From an uncultured Verrucomicrobiales bacterium (GTDB taxonomy: Bacteria > Verrucomicrobiota > Verrucomicrobiia > Verrucomicrobiales > Akkermansiaceae), in NCBI GenBank assembly GCA_937944055.1, contig CALDZJ010000013.1:39513-103512 (forward strand): 64,000 bases of DNA, written 5' to 3'. The notes beneath the pieces were generated by a model, which worked only from the letters and a program-made list of their open reading frames with translations, was not told the DNA's origin and ran no database searches. The position numbers and the translations under genes are program-made. Shown here one piece after another: positions 30,342-39,087 of this stretch; the stretch's first letter is position 1, and each line of letters starts with the position of its first letter.

Positions 30342-30838
30342 TTTTTCAGCTTAGGGAGGCGCTTCCCTTTAATGCGAGCTTGGATGAGATCCGGGCAGTT
30401 TGCACCGTTGCGGAGACGCTCGCAGGTGGCCTCGATACGCAAGCTCTGACGGACGGCGCGGTAGCCGAGGCGGCGAGTGACACAGTCATTAAGCAAGTCT
30501 AAGTGCTCATCTTCAAATTCCACCACTTTCCCGCAATCCACGCAGACGAGGTGATTATGATTCGGGTGATCCAGGAAGTTAGGGTCGTAGGTAGTCTGCC
30601 CATCACCCAGCTCGATTTCGTGGATAAGGTCAGCCTCTACAAGCAGGGCCAGGGTGCGGTAAACGGTAGCGCGAGAGGAGCTCGAGCGGGCGGCCCGCAA
30701 GCGGTCGAAGAGTTCATCAGGCGTGAAGTGCTCGTCTGAGGAGAAGATGATTTCTACAATCTCATCTCGCTGGGCGGTCTGTCTGAGGCCCTTTTTCTGA
30801 ATGAATGTATCGAGTCGTTCGCGAATCCCTGCGTCCAT
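30338..30838 (-). CDS. Fur-family transcriptional regulator
   Basis: RLRAARSSSSRATVYRTLALLVEADLI helix-turn-helix; HPNHNHLVCVDCGKVVEFED metal site. Confidence 0.92.
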   Translation of the reverse strand: MDAGIRERLDTFIQKKGLRQTAQRDEIVEIIFSSDEHFTPDELFDRLRAARSSSSRATVYRTLALLVEADLIHEIELGDGQTTYDPNFLDHPNHNHLVCVDCGKVVEFEDEHLDLLNDCVTRRLGYRAVRQSLRIEATCERLRNGANCPDLIQARIKGKRLPKLKK

Positions 30839-30899
30839 AATCGCGAGACTGTAGGGATTTTAGATTGATTGTTGAACTCTCAAAATCGAGGATTGCGCG

Positions 30900-31340
30900 G
30901 TGAGAGTGTTTTTAGTGGTTTTGACCTTCTGTTTACTTTCGTGTTCGACGCCTGAGACCCTACGCGTGAGACAATTCCACCTACGTGACACGAAGGCGGC
31001 GAGTGGGGATTTATTTATCCGAGCTGAGATGAATAAGCGGCTCCATGGAGCAGTCAGTGAAGAGGCGCGTAAACTGCGGCGGGGAAATTACTATCACCTC
31101 CGCTGGCATGGACTGCGCGGTGAGAAGCCCTTGCGGATCATCTTTGAGTATCGCCAAACCCGGACTGGAGCCCTCGTCAGGAAGATCGAAAAATTACTCC
31201 CTCCCTCCAAGAAAGGGGCACAAGAGCTAAAATTCATCGGCAAAGAGTATGAAAAAAATGGAAGGGTGCTAGCCTGGCGGGCGACTCTGTATGAGGGCAA
31301 GGAGCGCGTGGCAAAGAAGCAGTCTTACCTCTGGGACTAG
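30900..31340 (+). CDS. Putative lipoprotein, hypothetical
   Basis: VFLVVLTFCLLSCSTPETL lipobox; GTG start; adjoins menC-like gene. Confidence 0.6.
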   Translation: MRVFLVVLTFCLLSCSTPETLRVRQFHLRDTKAASGDLFIRAEMNKRLHGAVSEEARKLRRGNYYHLRWHGLRGEKPLRIIFEYRQTRTGALVRKIEKLLPPSKKGAQELKFIGKEYEKNGRVLAWRATLYEGKERVAKKQSYLWD

Positions 31341-32281
31341 TGACTAATTTATGGGTTTGGAAATATGCCTTAGAGTCCGCCACGACCCTAAACTCTAAGG
31401 CAAATCGGCGAGTGTATGAGGGAGCCTTAGTCAGATTGGGGAGCGGTTTCGGCTGTCTCCATCCGTGGCCTGAGCTGGGAGATGCCAGCTTAGCTGAATG
31501 CTTGGCCGATTTAGCCGGGCCCCAGAACTTGCCTCTGGTAAAGCGCTCACTCGCCTGCATCGCGCAAGATGCCAAGGCAAGAGAAGAAGGGCGCTCACTC
31601 TTTGAAGGTCTGCAGGTACCGCCCAGTCACGCCACAATAGGCGGCTTTGATCGAGGGGCCGTGGAGCAGGCCGCCGCGCGAGGCTTCACCCATCTAAAGG
31701 TGAAGGCTGGCTCTCAAATTAAGAAAGACTTATCCCAGATCAGAGACGCCATCCGAGAGTGGCCAAGCCTGCGCTGGCGGATCGATTTCAATGAAAATGG
31801 GAACTTGGATCACTTCTTAAGGGAGTTCCGTGAATGGTCAGATGAGGAGATGAGCGCGATCGATTTTTTAGAAGACCCGCTTCCCTATCCGCGCGGGGGC
31901 GCGGAGAGCTGGAGCACGCTCAGAGAGGCCACTGGGCTCGCTCTGGCAAATGATCGATGGGTGGAGAAAGATGATGGAAGCTCAGAAATCCTCGTCGTGA
32001 AGCCGGCCGTGAATGAAATGATCCGAGACCCGCGCGTCATCGTCACCACATACTTGGATCACCCGCTCGGGCAGGTCTTTGCCGCTTGGGAGGCCGCGCA
32101 CGCTGGGGTGAAAAATCTCTGCGGCCTGCAAACACACGGGGTTTTTCGCAAGAGTGACTTTACCGAAATCCTCGGAGAACCAGGACCCAAATTCCGAGTT
32201 CCAGAGGGATCCGGACTCGGCTTTATCGAAGCTTTAGAAAGCTTAGAATGGATCAAGCTCAATCACGAAAGGTCGAGCTGA
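31340..32281 (+). CDS. menC: Enolase-superfamily protein, o-succinylbenzoate synthase-like
   Basis: FTHLKVKAGSQIKKDLSQIRDA, WRIDFNENGNL, IDFLEDPLPYP. Confidence 0.7.
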   Translation: MTNLWVWKYALESATTLNSKANRRVYEGALVRLGSGFGCLHPWPELGDASLAECLADLAGPQNLPLVKRSLACIAQDAKAREEGRSLFEGLQVPPSHATIGGFDRGAVEQAAARGFTHLKVKAGSQIKKDLSQIRDAIREWPSLRWRIDFNENGNLDHFLREFREWSDEEMSAIDFLEDPLPYPRGGAESWSTLREATGLALANDRWVEKDDGSSEILVVKPAVNEMIRDPRVIVTTYLDHPLGQVFAAWEAAHAGVKNLCGLQTHGVFRKSDFTEILGEPGPKFRVPEGSGLGFIEALESLEWIKLNHERSS

Positions 32282-32422
32282 AGGCGCTGAAAAAAACACG
32301 ATCCTTCCCCCCCTCCCCCGCCCTCGACAAGATTCATGAAGAGAGGCGGAAAACCCGGCGGGGACCTCATCTTCGATGTGGAACTCATCGACTTCCGCGA
32401 AGCGCAGACTCTCACTTCCTGA

Positions 32423-32460
32423 TCTCTCTTTCTCTCTCTTTCTCTCTCTTTCTCTCTTTT
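32423..32460. repeat. 3.7 x 10-bp pyrimidine-only tandem repeat TCTCTCTTTC
   Basis: Copies at 32423-32432, 32433-32442 and 32443-32452 plus partial copy; ~32 bp upstream of the DUF4112 start. Confidence 0.95.
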
Positions 32461-32491
32461 GCGAAACTATGAGAAAGGGTAAGTCTCTCTC

Positions 32492-32983
32492 GTGTCTGGC
32501 GAGGATAAGAATCAAAAACCTGAAACAAAAGCGACGATCTCGAAGTGGGCCGCCTATCTCCTTGATGACTTCATTAAGATTCCCGGCACGCAAAAGCGGA
32601 TCGGCCTTGATCCCCTCATCGGCCTCATTCCAGGCTTTGGAGACTTCGCCACGTCCACCGCAGGCATCACGCTGCTAGCTGCGGGCGCTAAAAAGAAAGT
32701 CCCTAAAAGTGTCTATCTCCGCATGATGGCAAATTGGACCCTGAATGCCCTCGTCGGGGTGATCCCGATCCTCGGTGACCTCTTTTCCTTCTGGTATAAA
32801 TCGAACACGCGCAACCACCGCCTACTCCGGGCCCATCTTGATGAGAACGAGGGAGACGAGGCCGAGAATCAGGGCTGGTGGCCCGTCATCATTCTCATCA
32901 CTCTCATCGCGATCGTTTTCTCGCTCATCGGGGTAGTGGCATTCTACGGAGCACGATACGGAGCACGAATGATCTCGACTTAA
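32492..32983 (+). CDS. DUF4112 domain-containing protein
   Basis: LDDFIKIPGTQKRIGLDPLIGLIPGFGDFATSTAGITLL, NALVGVIPILGDLFSFWYKSNTRNHRLL. Confidence 0.88.
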   Translation: MSGEDKNQKPETKATISKWAAYLLDDFIKIPGTQKRIGLDPLIGLIPGFGDFATSTAGITLLAAGAKKKVPKSVYLRMMANWTLNALVGVIPILGDLFSFWYKSNTRNHRLLRAHLDENEGDEAENQGWWPVIILITLIAIVFSLIGVVAFYGARYGARMIST

Positions 32984-33018
32984 AAAGCGCAAAACCACAG
33001 ATCACCTCTGCCTTCATA

Positions 33019-33456
33019 ATGCCTTCTTCAGATAGTATTCTCATCACCCTCATCTCAATCGGATCATTTTTGAGCCTTTGGGCCCTGACATGCCTGTTCA
33101 TTTCCTTCTTCGGCTGGGGTGAGCTGGCCAAGCGGCATCGCGCCGTTCTGCCCGCCGAGGGGACTCGTCACTCCGGGCGTAGCCTCAGCTTAGGGAGGCT
33201 TGCGAGTTACAACGCTTGTGTGACGATCCACACGAATCGATCCGGGCTGCACCTCGCACTCTTTCCGATCTTCCGGATTGCCCATCCCCCACTCTTTATC
33301 CCTTGGTCTGCGGTGCGGTTTTTAAAACAACGGCAGGGAATGCTCGGCCCGCGCTTCCTCTATGATCTTGGCACTCCTAGGGTCCGCCGCATCTCGGTGC
33401 AGGCTGATGTCCACCAAGCGATCCAAGAGCAGCAGAGCGGAATCGACCGCTCATGA
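33019..33456 (+). CDS. Membrane-anchored hypothetical protein
   Basis: ATG at 33019 (MPSSDSILITLISIGSFLSLWALTCLFISFFGWGELAKRH); the longer ORF starting at 32878 overlaps DUF4112 and is less likely. Confidence 0.65.
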   Translation: MPSSDSILITLISIGSFLSLWALTCLFISFFGWGELAKRHRAVLPAEGTRHSGRSLSLGRLASYNACVTIHTNRSGLHLALFPIFRIAHPPLFIPWSAVRFLKQRQGMLGPRFLYDLGTPRVRRISVQADVHQAIQEQQSGIDRS

Positions 33457-33478
33457 ACTCGCTCCCCTCGGCCCGCTT

Positions 33479-34090
33479 TTAAAGGGTGCCAAAGATGGCA
33501 CGCAATCTCAGTTCTAAGCTGGTATGCGAGGCTCGACCAGCGAAGTCGGCCAAGATCCGCTTCGTGAACTGGTCAATGATCATCGAGACGCGCTCCGCGA
33601 GGTGATCACGGCGCATTTCAGTTTCCGCGAGAAGCATCGCGTGGGCCATGAGGCTTGTCTTCATTCCCGCTTTTTCGCTCGATGAGCTCGCACTCACTTT
33701 TTGAGAGAGCTCGATCGCTTTTTGCTGAACAAGGCTGCTTTTGCGCTCACTTCTTACTAATTCTTCTTTCAGCTGACTAAATTCTCCGAGCTCATTCTTT
33801 AAAAATTCTCCAATCGCCTTCCAATTCTCTTGCGTCATGGAGTTTTCTGAGATCATTTCCCGACATTCACGCACCACCAAATTGATCAAGCTATTGCTAA
33901 ATTCGTCTTTAAGCCTTAAGGCAACGCCTTCATCCTCTCCTAGTTCCCCTAAGACCTTTTCCCTAAGATTTTCCGAATTCAGCTGCCCGGGAATTTTAGT
34001 CAGTGAATTTTGAGCGATTCCTCTCATGAAGGGATCGATCGCTTGACTAGGCTCTAATTGCTTTAAATTTTGGATTCTTGGGAGTTTCAT
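33479..34090 (-). CDS. Hypothetical protein, helical, no recognised domain
   Basis: Open from 34252; internal ATG at 34090 (MKLPRIQNLKQLEPSQ) is more plausible because 34091-34252 is very AT-rich and looks intergenic. Confidence 0.55.
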   Translation of the reverse strand: MKLPRIQNLKQLEPSQAIDPFMRGIAQNSLTKIPGQLNSENLREKVLGELGEDEGVALRLKDEFSNSLINLVVRECREMISENSMTQENWKAIGEFLKNELGEFSQLKEELVRSERKSSLVQQKAIELSQKVSASSSSEKAGMKTSLMAHAMLLAETEMRRDHLAERVSMIIDQFTKRILADFAGRASHTSLELRLRAIFGTL

Positions 34091-34140
34091 GGTCTTGGGA
34101 ACTGAGAGTTGTGCGGTCGGTCTGACAACATTTAAATTAG

Positions 34141-34172
34141 CTCTAAAATTAGATTCGTCCAGAATTTTAGAG
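34141..34172. promoter_or_regulatory. Perfect 10-bp inverted repeat CTCTAAAATT-N12-AATTTTAGAG; possible operator
   Basis: Arms at 34141-34150 and 34163-34172, in the AT-rich divergent gap. Confidence 0.5.
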
Positions 34173-34254
34173 TTTAACCCTAATTTATCATGATTTTTTA
34201 TTACAGATTTCCGAAATAACTTGCATTTTAGTGAATTTTTACTAATTTCCATGA

Positions 34255-34752
34255 ATGAGCGACCCCAGCACTCTCAAAAAAATAGCGGACCTAACTTGGT
34301 CCCTTGATTTACCGGGCGTAAAATTAGCAGCAGATGTGGTGCAGAAGGTTCTGGAGACAAAGGAGGCGGTGGAAGGAGGCGGGGAGCTCATCGGGGCGCA
34401 TCAAGATCAAAGAACGTCTGATGAACTGAGGGATGTGAGGCGCTTTTTGGATAGTGACTCGCTGGATCTTAACGGGCCGGAGTGCGTCTTGCTGGGGAGC
34501 TTCTTAAAACATCGGGAGAGTGTGGAGTTACTCGATACACGCTCGCTCAACGTCACGCTCGATAGCTTCGGCCGGAAGCCTTCTAATACCACGAGCACGG
34601 TAGAGAATTTAGAGAAGAAAGGGCTCATCGAGTTCGTGGCGGGAGACAGCCCGAATGCTCACAAGACCTTCCGCCTCACGGAGCAGGGCTATCACGAGGT
34701 CCGTGATCTGATGGGGCGACTCACGCGTCAAAAGTTCTCAGCCGTTGGTTAG
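34255..34752 (+). CDS. Hypothetical protein with possible C-terminal winged-helix domain
   Basis: TTSTVENLEKKGLIEFVAGDSPNAHKTFRLTEQGYHEVRDLMGRL is reminiscent of MarR/PadR-type wHTH plus wing. Confidence 0.55.
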   Translation: MSDPSTLKKIADLTWSLDLPGVKLAADVVQKVLETKEAVEGGGELIGAHQDQRTSDELRDVRRFLDSDSLDLNGPECVLLGSFLKHRESVELLDTRSLNVTLDSFGRKPSNTTSTVENLEKKGLIEFVAGDSPNAHKTFRLTEQGYHEVRDLMGRLTRQKFSAVG

Positions 34753-34842
34753 ACGCCATTGGGGAACGGCTCCCTGATTCCTCGCGCTGGATCGAGCGGT
34801 GAATTTATCTTTTATTTCAGCCCCTTGCTCTGCTATCCCTCC

Positions 34843-34864
34843 CCCCGCCCCGGCGGGGTTTTTT
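34843..34864 (+). terminator. Rho-independent terminator-like hairpin
   Basis: CCCCGCC-CC-GGCGGGG followed by TTTTTT. Confidence 0.75.
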
Positions 34865-34887
34865 AATACACCAATACTCTCACGATT

Positions 34888-36222
34888 ATGCCGATCCAAA
34901 TTGAAATGCCGAAGCTCTCTGACACAATGACCGAAGGAACCGTGGTGCGTTGGCTCAAGAAAGAGGGCGATGAGATCGAGATCGGTGATATTATTGCTGA
35001 GATTGAGACCGATAAAGCGACCATGGAGATGGAAGCCTTTGATGAAGGCTTGCTTTCTAAAATCTCGGTGCAAGCAGGCGGGAAGGCTCCGGTCGGGTCC
35101 GTGATCGCGGTGCTTCTTGAAGATGGTGAAGAGGCGGAAAGCGCAGGAGAGGCTGCCGCTCAGACAGCTCCGGCCGCTGCGGTCTCTGGAGAGAGCGCTC
35201 CACCGGCCGCGACTCAGGCGCTGGAGCAGGCGGCGGCGATCGTCCAAAAATCTCAAGGCTCCGCTCCGGCGGCTAGCAACACGCTCACAGGAGGGCGGAT
35301 CAAAGCCTCTCCGCTCGCTAAAAAAATCGCCGAGTCTCAGGGGGTCGACCTCGCAAGCCTGAGCGGAAGTGGACCGGGCGGGCGCATTGTGAAGGCTGAC
35401 GTGCTGGGCGCGCCGGCTTCAGCGGGGGCTCGCTCTACCGCAACTTCTCCAGCAGCAGTTTCTCCAGCAGCGGGAGCAAGCGGAACGAGTGCCGTAGCCG
35501 CGCCGATGGCGATTTCCCCCGTGGTCTCTGAAGGGGATCAGAAGGTGCAGCTTTCGGGGATGCGTCGCATCATTGCCGAGCGCCTCCTCACCTCTAAAAC
35601 CACGATCCCTCATTTTTATTTGCATCTTGAGGTGGATGCCGCTCCGCTAATGAGTCTGCGCAAGCAAGTCAACGCGCAGGCTGAGGCCACTCATGGTAAT
35701 AAATACTCGGTCAACGACTTCGTGGTGAAGGCTCTCATCAATGCCTCCGTGGCAGTTCCGGAGGCGAATGCTTCTTTCAACGGAGATCACATCGTCCAGT
35801 TCGCGCATGTCGGGGTCTCAATCGCGATTGCGGTGGATGATGGGCTGGTCACTCCAGTGGTGAAAAACGCCGAGAAAAAATCACTCCTCACCATCTCGAA
35901 AGAGATCAAGGAGATGGCGGCACGCGCGAGAGAAAATAAACTCCACCCAAATGAGTTCGACGGGGGGACGGTGACGATTTCTAATCTCGGCGCTTGGGGA
36001 ATCGAGTCATTCGACGCGATTGTAAATCCACCTCAAGCCGCGATTCTCAGCGTGGGTGGGATCATGGAAAAAGCAGTCGTTCAGGATGGTGAAATCGTCC
36101 CCGGTTTGCGGATGAACTTAGGGGTGAGCTGCGACCACCGCGTGATCGATGGCGCAGTAGCGGCGAAGTTCCTCGGCGAGATCAAACGCCTCCTTGAAAG
36201 CCCAACTCTGATGCTAGTCTAG
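34888..36222 (+). CDS. pdhC: Dihydrolipoamide acetyltransferase of pyruvate dehydrogenase complex (E2)
   Basis: Lipoyl motif EIETDKATMEMEAFDEG; peripheral subunit-binding domain; C-terminal SCDHRVIDGAVAAKFL. Confidence 0.94.
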   Translation: MPIQIEMPKLSDTMTEGTVVRWLKKEGDEIEIGDIIAEIETDKATMEMEAFDEGLLSKISVQAGGKAPVGSVIAVLLEDGEEAESAGEAAAQTAPAAAVSGESAPPAATQALEQAAAIVQKSQGSAPAASNTLTGGRIKASPLAKKIAESQGVDLASLSGSGPGGRIVKADVLGAPASAGARSTATSPAAVSPAAGASGTSAVAAPMAISPVVSEGDQKVQLSGMRRIIAERLLTSKTTIPHFYLHLEVDAAPLMSLRKQVNAQAEATHGNKYSVNDFVVKALINASVAVPEANASFNGDHIVQFAHVGVSIAIAVDDGLVTPVVKNAEKKSLLTISKEIKEMAARARENKLHPNEFDGGTVTISNLGAWGIESFDAIVNPPQAAILSVGGIMEKAVVQDGEIVPGLRMNLGVSCDHRVIDGAVAAKFLGEIKRLLESPTLMLV

Positions 36223-36251
36223 AGCCCTAGACTCCCCTTTTCACTCGAGAA

Positions 36252-36290
36252 ACCCGCCTCGCATGACTGTGTGAGAGGCGGGTCCTTTTT
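36252..36290 (+). terminator. Rho-independent terminator after the E2 gene
   Basis: ACCCGCCTC-N14-GAGGCGGGT followed by CCTTTTTT. Confidence 0.8.
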
Positions 36291-36351
36291 TGCGCCTTGC
36301 TTGCTTTTTTAATTTCGTCGCCGAGGGGGATTTTCGCTAAGATCCTCCACC

Positions 36352-38907
36352 ATGTCTTCAGCCTCAGGAAATCAGAAAAAAGTGAGTCGACCTGTGCTTT
36401 TGCTCTTTGGCTTCTTACTCGCTCTCGGACTCCTCGCGGGGCGTTTTTTTTGGTCAAATGAGCGATCACATCCAAGTGAGAGCCAGGTCGATGAAGTGGT
36501 GGATGAGTTGGTGGCAACGGAGCAGTGGATTTTAGCGATGAGTCAAGCGCTCAAGACTCAAGTGCAGGAAGAACCACTGGCATTATTACAGCGGGCAAAG
36601 CTGCGATTTCAAGAAGGGTCCCCAGAGAGGGAGGAGACTTCTGGGGGGCTGAAGCTGATCAGAGCAGAGTTTGTAAAAGGGGGCTCGGGAAATTCCGGTG
36701 ACAGGGTCGATGAACTCCTAGGCCTAAAAGAGATGAGCGAACTTAAGGGAGAAATTGCGATCGTTTCTGGTGAGTTTCTTAACCCGGAGAGGGATCATTT
36801 CCGCGCGATTCTAAAACATCGTTTAAGAGGTCAGTCAGCCCCTCAGGGTCTCTTTCACTTAGAAGCGGGGCTTGAAATGGATTGGAAGCTGAGGGAGGGC
36901 GCGGCGGCTCCAGAAAGTGAGACGGGGTATCAAGTGCTGGCGGAGGATTGGCAAGAACTTGAGTGGAGCTTAAAAAAGGCCGAATTACAGACACTGGAGC
37001 AGGCCATCTTCAGAGAAGTGAGCGCGGAGATTATCCCTGATACGGACGAGCTAAAGCTGGCACAGAGCTCAGGGCACGCGCAGCATTTGCGCGATTTATT
37101 TAAGACCGGAGAGGCGGAGTTAAGGAAGGGCTTCGGCCACTATTTCACGACGGATGCCACGGGACAGCACCCTGGCTTAGCGGTGGTAGATATTAATCAA
37201 GATGGACATGATGACTTCTATGTTTGCGTGCGCTGGGGCAGAAATTTACTCTTCGAAAATCAGGGAGATGGGACTTTTAAAGAGGCGGCGAAGGACTACG
37301 GGCTAGACTTGCCGGGAATGACGACTTCCGCGATTTTTGCGGATTTTGACAACGATGGTGATCAAGACGCTTATCTGGGCCGCAGCTTAGAACGGAGCGT
37401 TTTTCTAATGAACGAAGAGGGGCAGTTTAAAGTGCGTAATGATCTACTCCCCGCGCGCGGCACACCTTATTTGACGACCTCGGTGAGCGCGGCTGACTAC
37501 AATGGCGATGGTCTGCTCGATCTCTATTTATCGACCTACGGCTTCGCCTCTCGGAATCCTCGCAAGCAAGTGGCAGATGACTTTCTACAAGATTACCCAG
37601 ATCACTTAGTGACGGAAAAATTTCTGCAAATGGAAGATGAGCAGAAATTTATAAACCTCCCCGGCCCGCCAAATGTTCTTCTAATCAATAGCGGTTACGG
37701 CTTTGAAATCTCGCCATTTTCAGAGCAGGTGGCGGTTTGGAGAGAGACCTTGCAAGGGACTTGGGGGGACTACGATCAGGATGGGGACCCGGACCTCTAT
37801 GTGTGCAATGACTTCGCGCCTGATGATCTTTTCCGCAATGATGGCGAGGCAGGGTTCCGGCTTGTCACCGATACAGCAGGGCATGAACGGATGATGGGTT
37901 TTGGGATGGGCGCGAGCTTTGGAGACTACGATAATGACCTAGATCTCGATCTCTACGTTTCTAATATGTATAGCAAAGCTGGCTTACGCATTACGAACTT
38001 AGCGAAGACGCGGGACCGGCGCTTCAGGTGGTTTGCGGAGGGAAATCTTCTCTTCGGAAACGAGGATGAACGCTTTGAATACCTTAGCGGTGCAGGGACG
38101 CCGATGGAGACTGTCGCGCGGGCGGATTGGTCTTGGGGAGGTCAGTTTTGTGACTTTGATAATGACTCCTTTCTCGATCTCTATGTTCCGAATGGCTACT
38201 TCACGGCACCGGCGCAATTTGCCCATCATGAGGATCTCTGAAGTTGCTACTGGCGCACGGTCGTGCGCTCAGAAAAAGGCCAGCAAAGGGGCTTCGCTCA
38301 CTCTCCTAAGTGGACTTATGAGGGCGGAACGGGCGGAGTCATGACCAACATTGTCCCAAATCCTGAAGGCTCAGAAAATGCTTGGACCGCATTTTCGCAC
38401 AGCGGCAATGAGCGGAATCGGCTTTTCCTAAATCAAGCTGGGCAAGGATTTGTAAATGCCTCAGGGCTCAGTGGTGCTGATAGCCTCAAAGATGGGCGCG
38501 CCTTCGCTTTACTAGATTTTAATCGCGATGGCTTTTCTGACCTGATCCTCGTGAATGCCAATGAGCCCTTGATCCAAGTCTTCCAGAATCAAACCCCTGC
38601 TAGCAATCAACGGAATTTTCTAGCTGTGCGATTGCAGGGGGCTGAGCCCTCTAACTTTGATGCGATTGGGGCGCGGGTTTTCCTGAAGACCGAACACGGC
38701 GTCATCTTTCGCGCGCTCTCCGCTGGCGAGGGCTTCGCAAGTCAAAATAGCAAGACCCTCCTCATCGGCCTCGGTAAAAGCGAGGAGGTGGAAGAACTCA
38801 CAGTCATCTGGCCCTCTGGGCGTCAGTCTCATTTTTACAAAATCCCCACCGGAAAGCTCGTGGAGCTTACAGAGGGAGTCGATGAGGCCAAAATCGGGCG
38901 CTATTAA
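36352..38907 (+). CDS. FG-GAP/VCBS repeat protein with ASPIC/UnbV C-terminal domain (CRTAC1-like); single in-frame TGA at 38239-38241, predicted selenocysteine (851 aa if read through)
   Basis: ORFs 36352-38241 and 38263-38907 share frame 1 with no other stop between; repeats such as DINQDGHDDFYV, DFDNDGDQDAYL, DYNGDGLLDLYL, DYDQDGDPDLYV and DYDNDLDLDLYV; ASPIC-like tail NFLAVRLQG...IGARVFLKTEHG...LLIGLGKSEEVEELTVIWPSGRQ. Confidence 0.85.
38239..38272 (+). promoter_or_regulatory. Putative bacterial SECIS element: UGA (38239-38241), 11-nt spacer, stem GCGCAC/GTGCGC with GGTC apical loop
   Basis: TGA-AGTTGCTACTG-GCGCAC-GGTC-GTGCGC-T-CAG; perfect 6-bp stem (38253-38258/38263-38268), lower CTG/CAG pairing with one bulged T (38269); 17 nt between UGA and apical loop. 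Confidence 0.75.
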
Positions 38908-39006
38908 AATTCCCGAGAACTCACTCTCCCCGCCTAAGAAGTCAGGACTCGAGAATGCTACGAGGCATTGACAAGTTGGAAATTGCAATGAATTGCATTT
39001 TTTGAG

Positions 39007-39034
39007 TTGACCCAAAACCTCACCAACGTAGAAC
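39007..39034 (+). promoter_or_regulatory. Possible sigma70-type promoter for the PEP-CTERM gene
   Basis: TTGACC (39007-39012), 16-nt spacer, TAGAAC (39029-39034). Confidence 0.35.
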
Positions 39035-39087
39035 TAATCTGAATGCTCCGATTTCTGCTGTCGGGTCACATACATAAATTAAAACCG

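Noticed and set aside
34090-34252. N-terminal 54 codons of the 33479-34252 minus ORF
   Set aside because: Composition is strongly AT-rich like an intergenic promoter region and contains the inverted repeats; an internal ATG at 34090 is preferred, though not proven.
36227-36517. 96-aa minus-strand ORF upstream of the FG-GAP gene
   Set aside because: Overlaps a clear terminator and the start of the FG-GAP gene; no domain or start context.
38263-38907. Separate CDS starting at GTG 38263
   Set aside because: Same frame as the upstream gene; the start lies within the predicted SECIS stem and has no evident ribosome-binding site; better explained as the C-terminal part of one protein.
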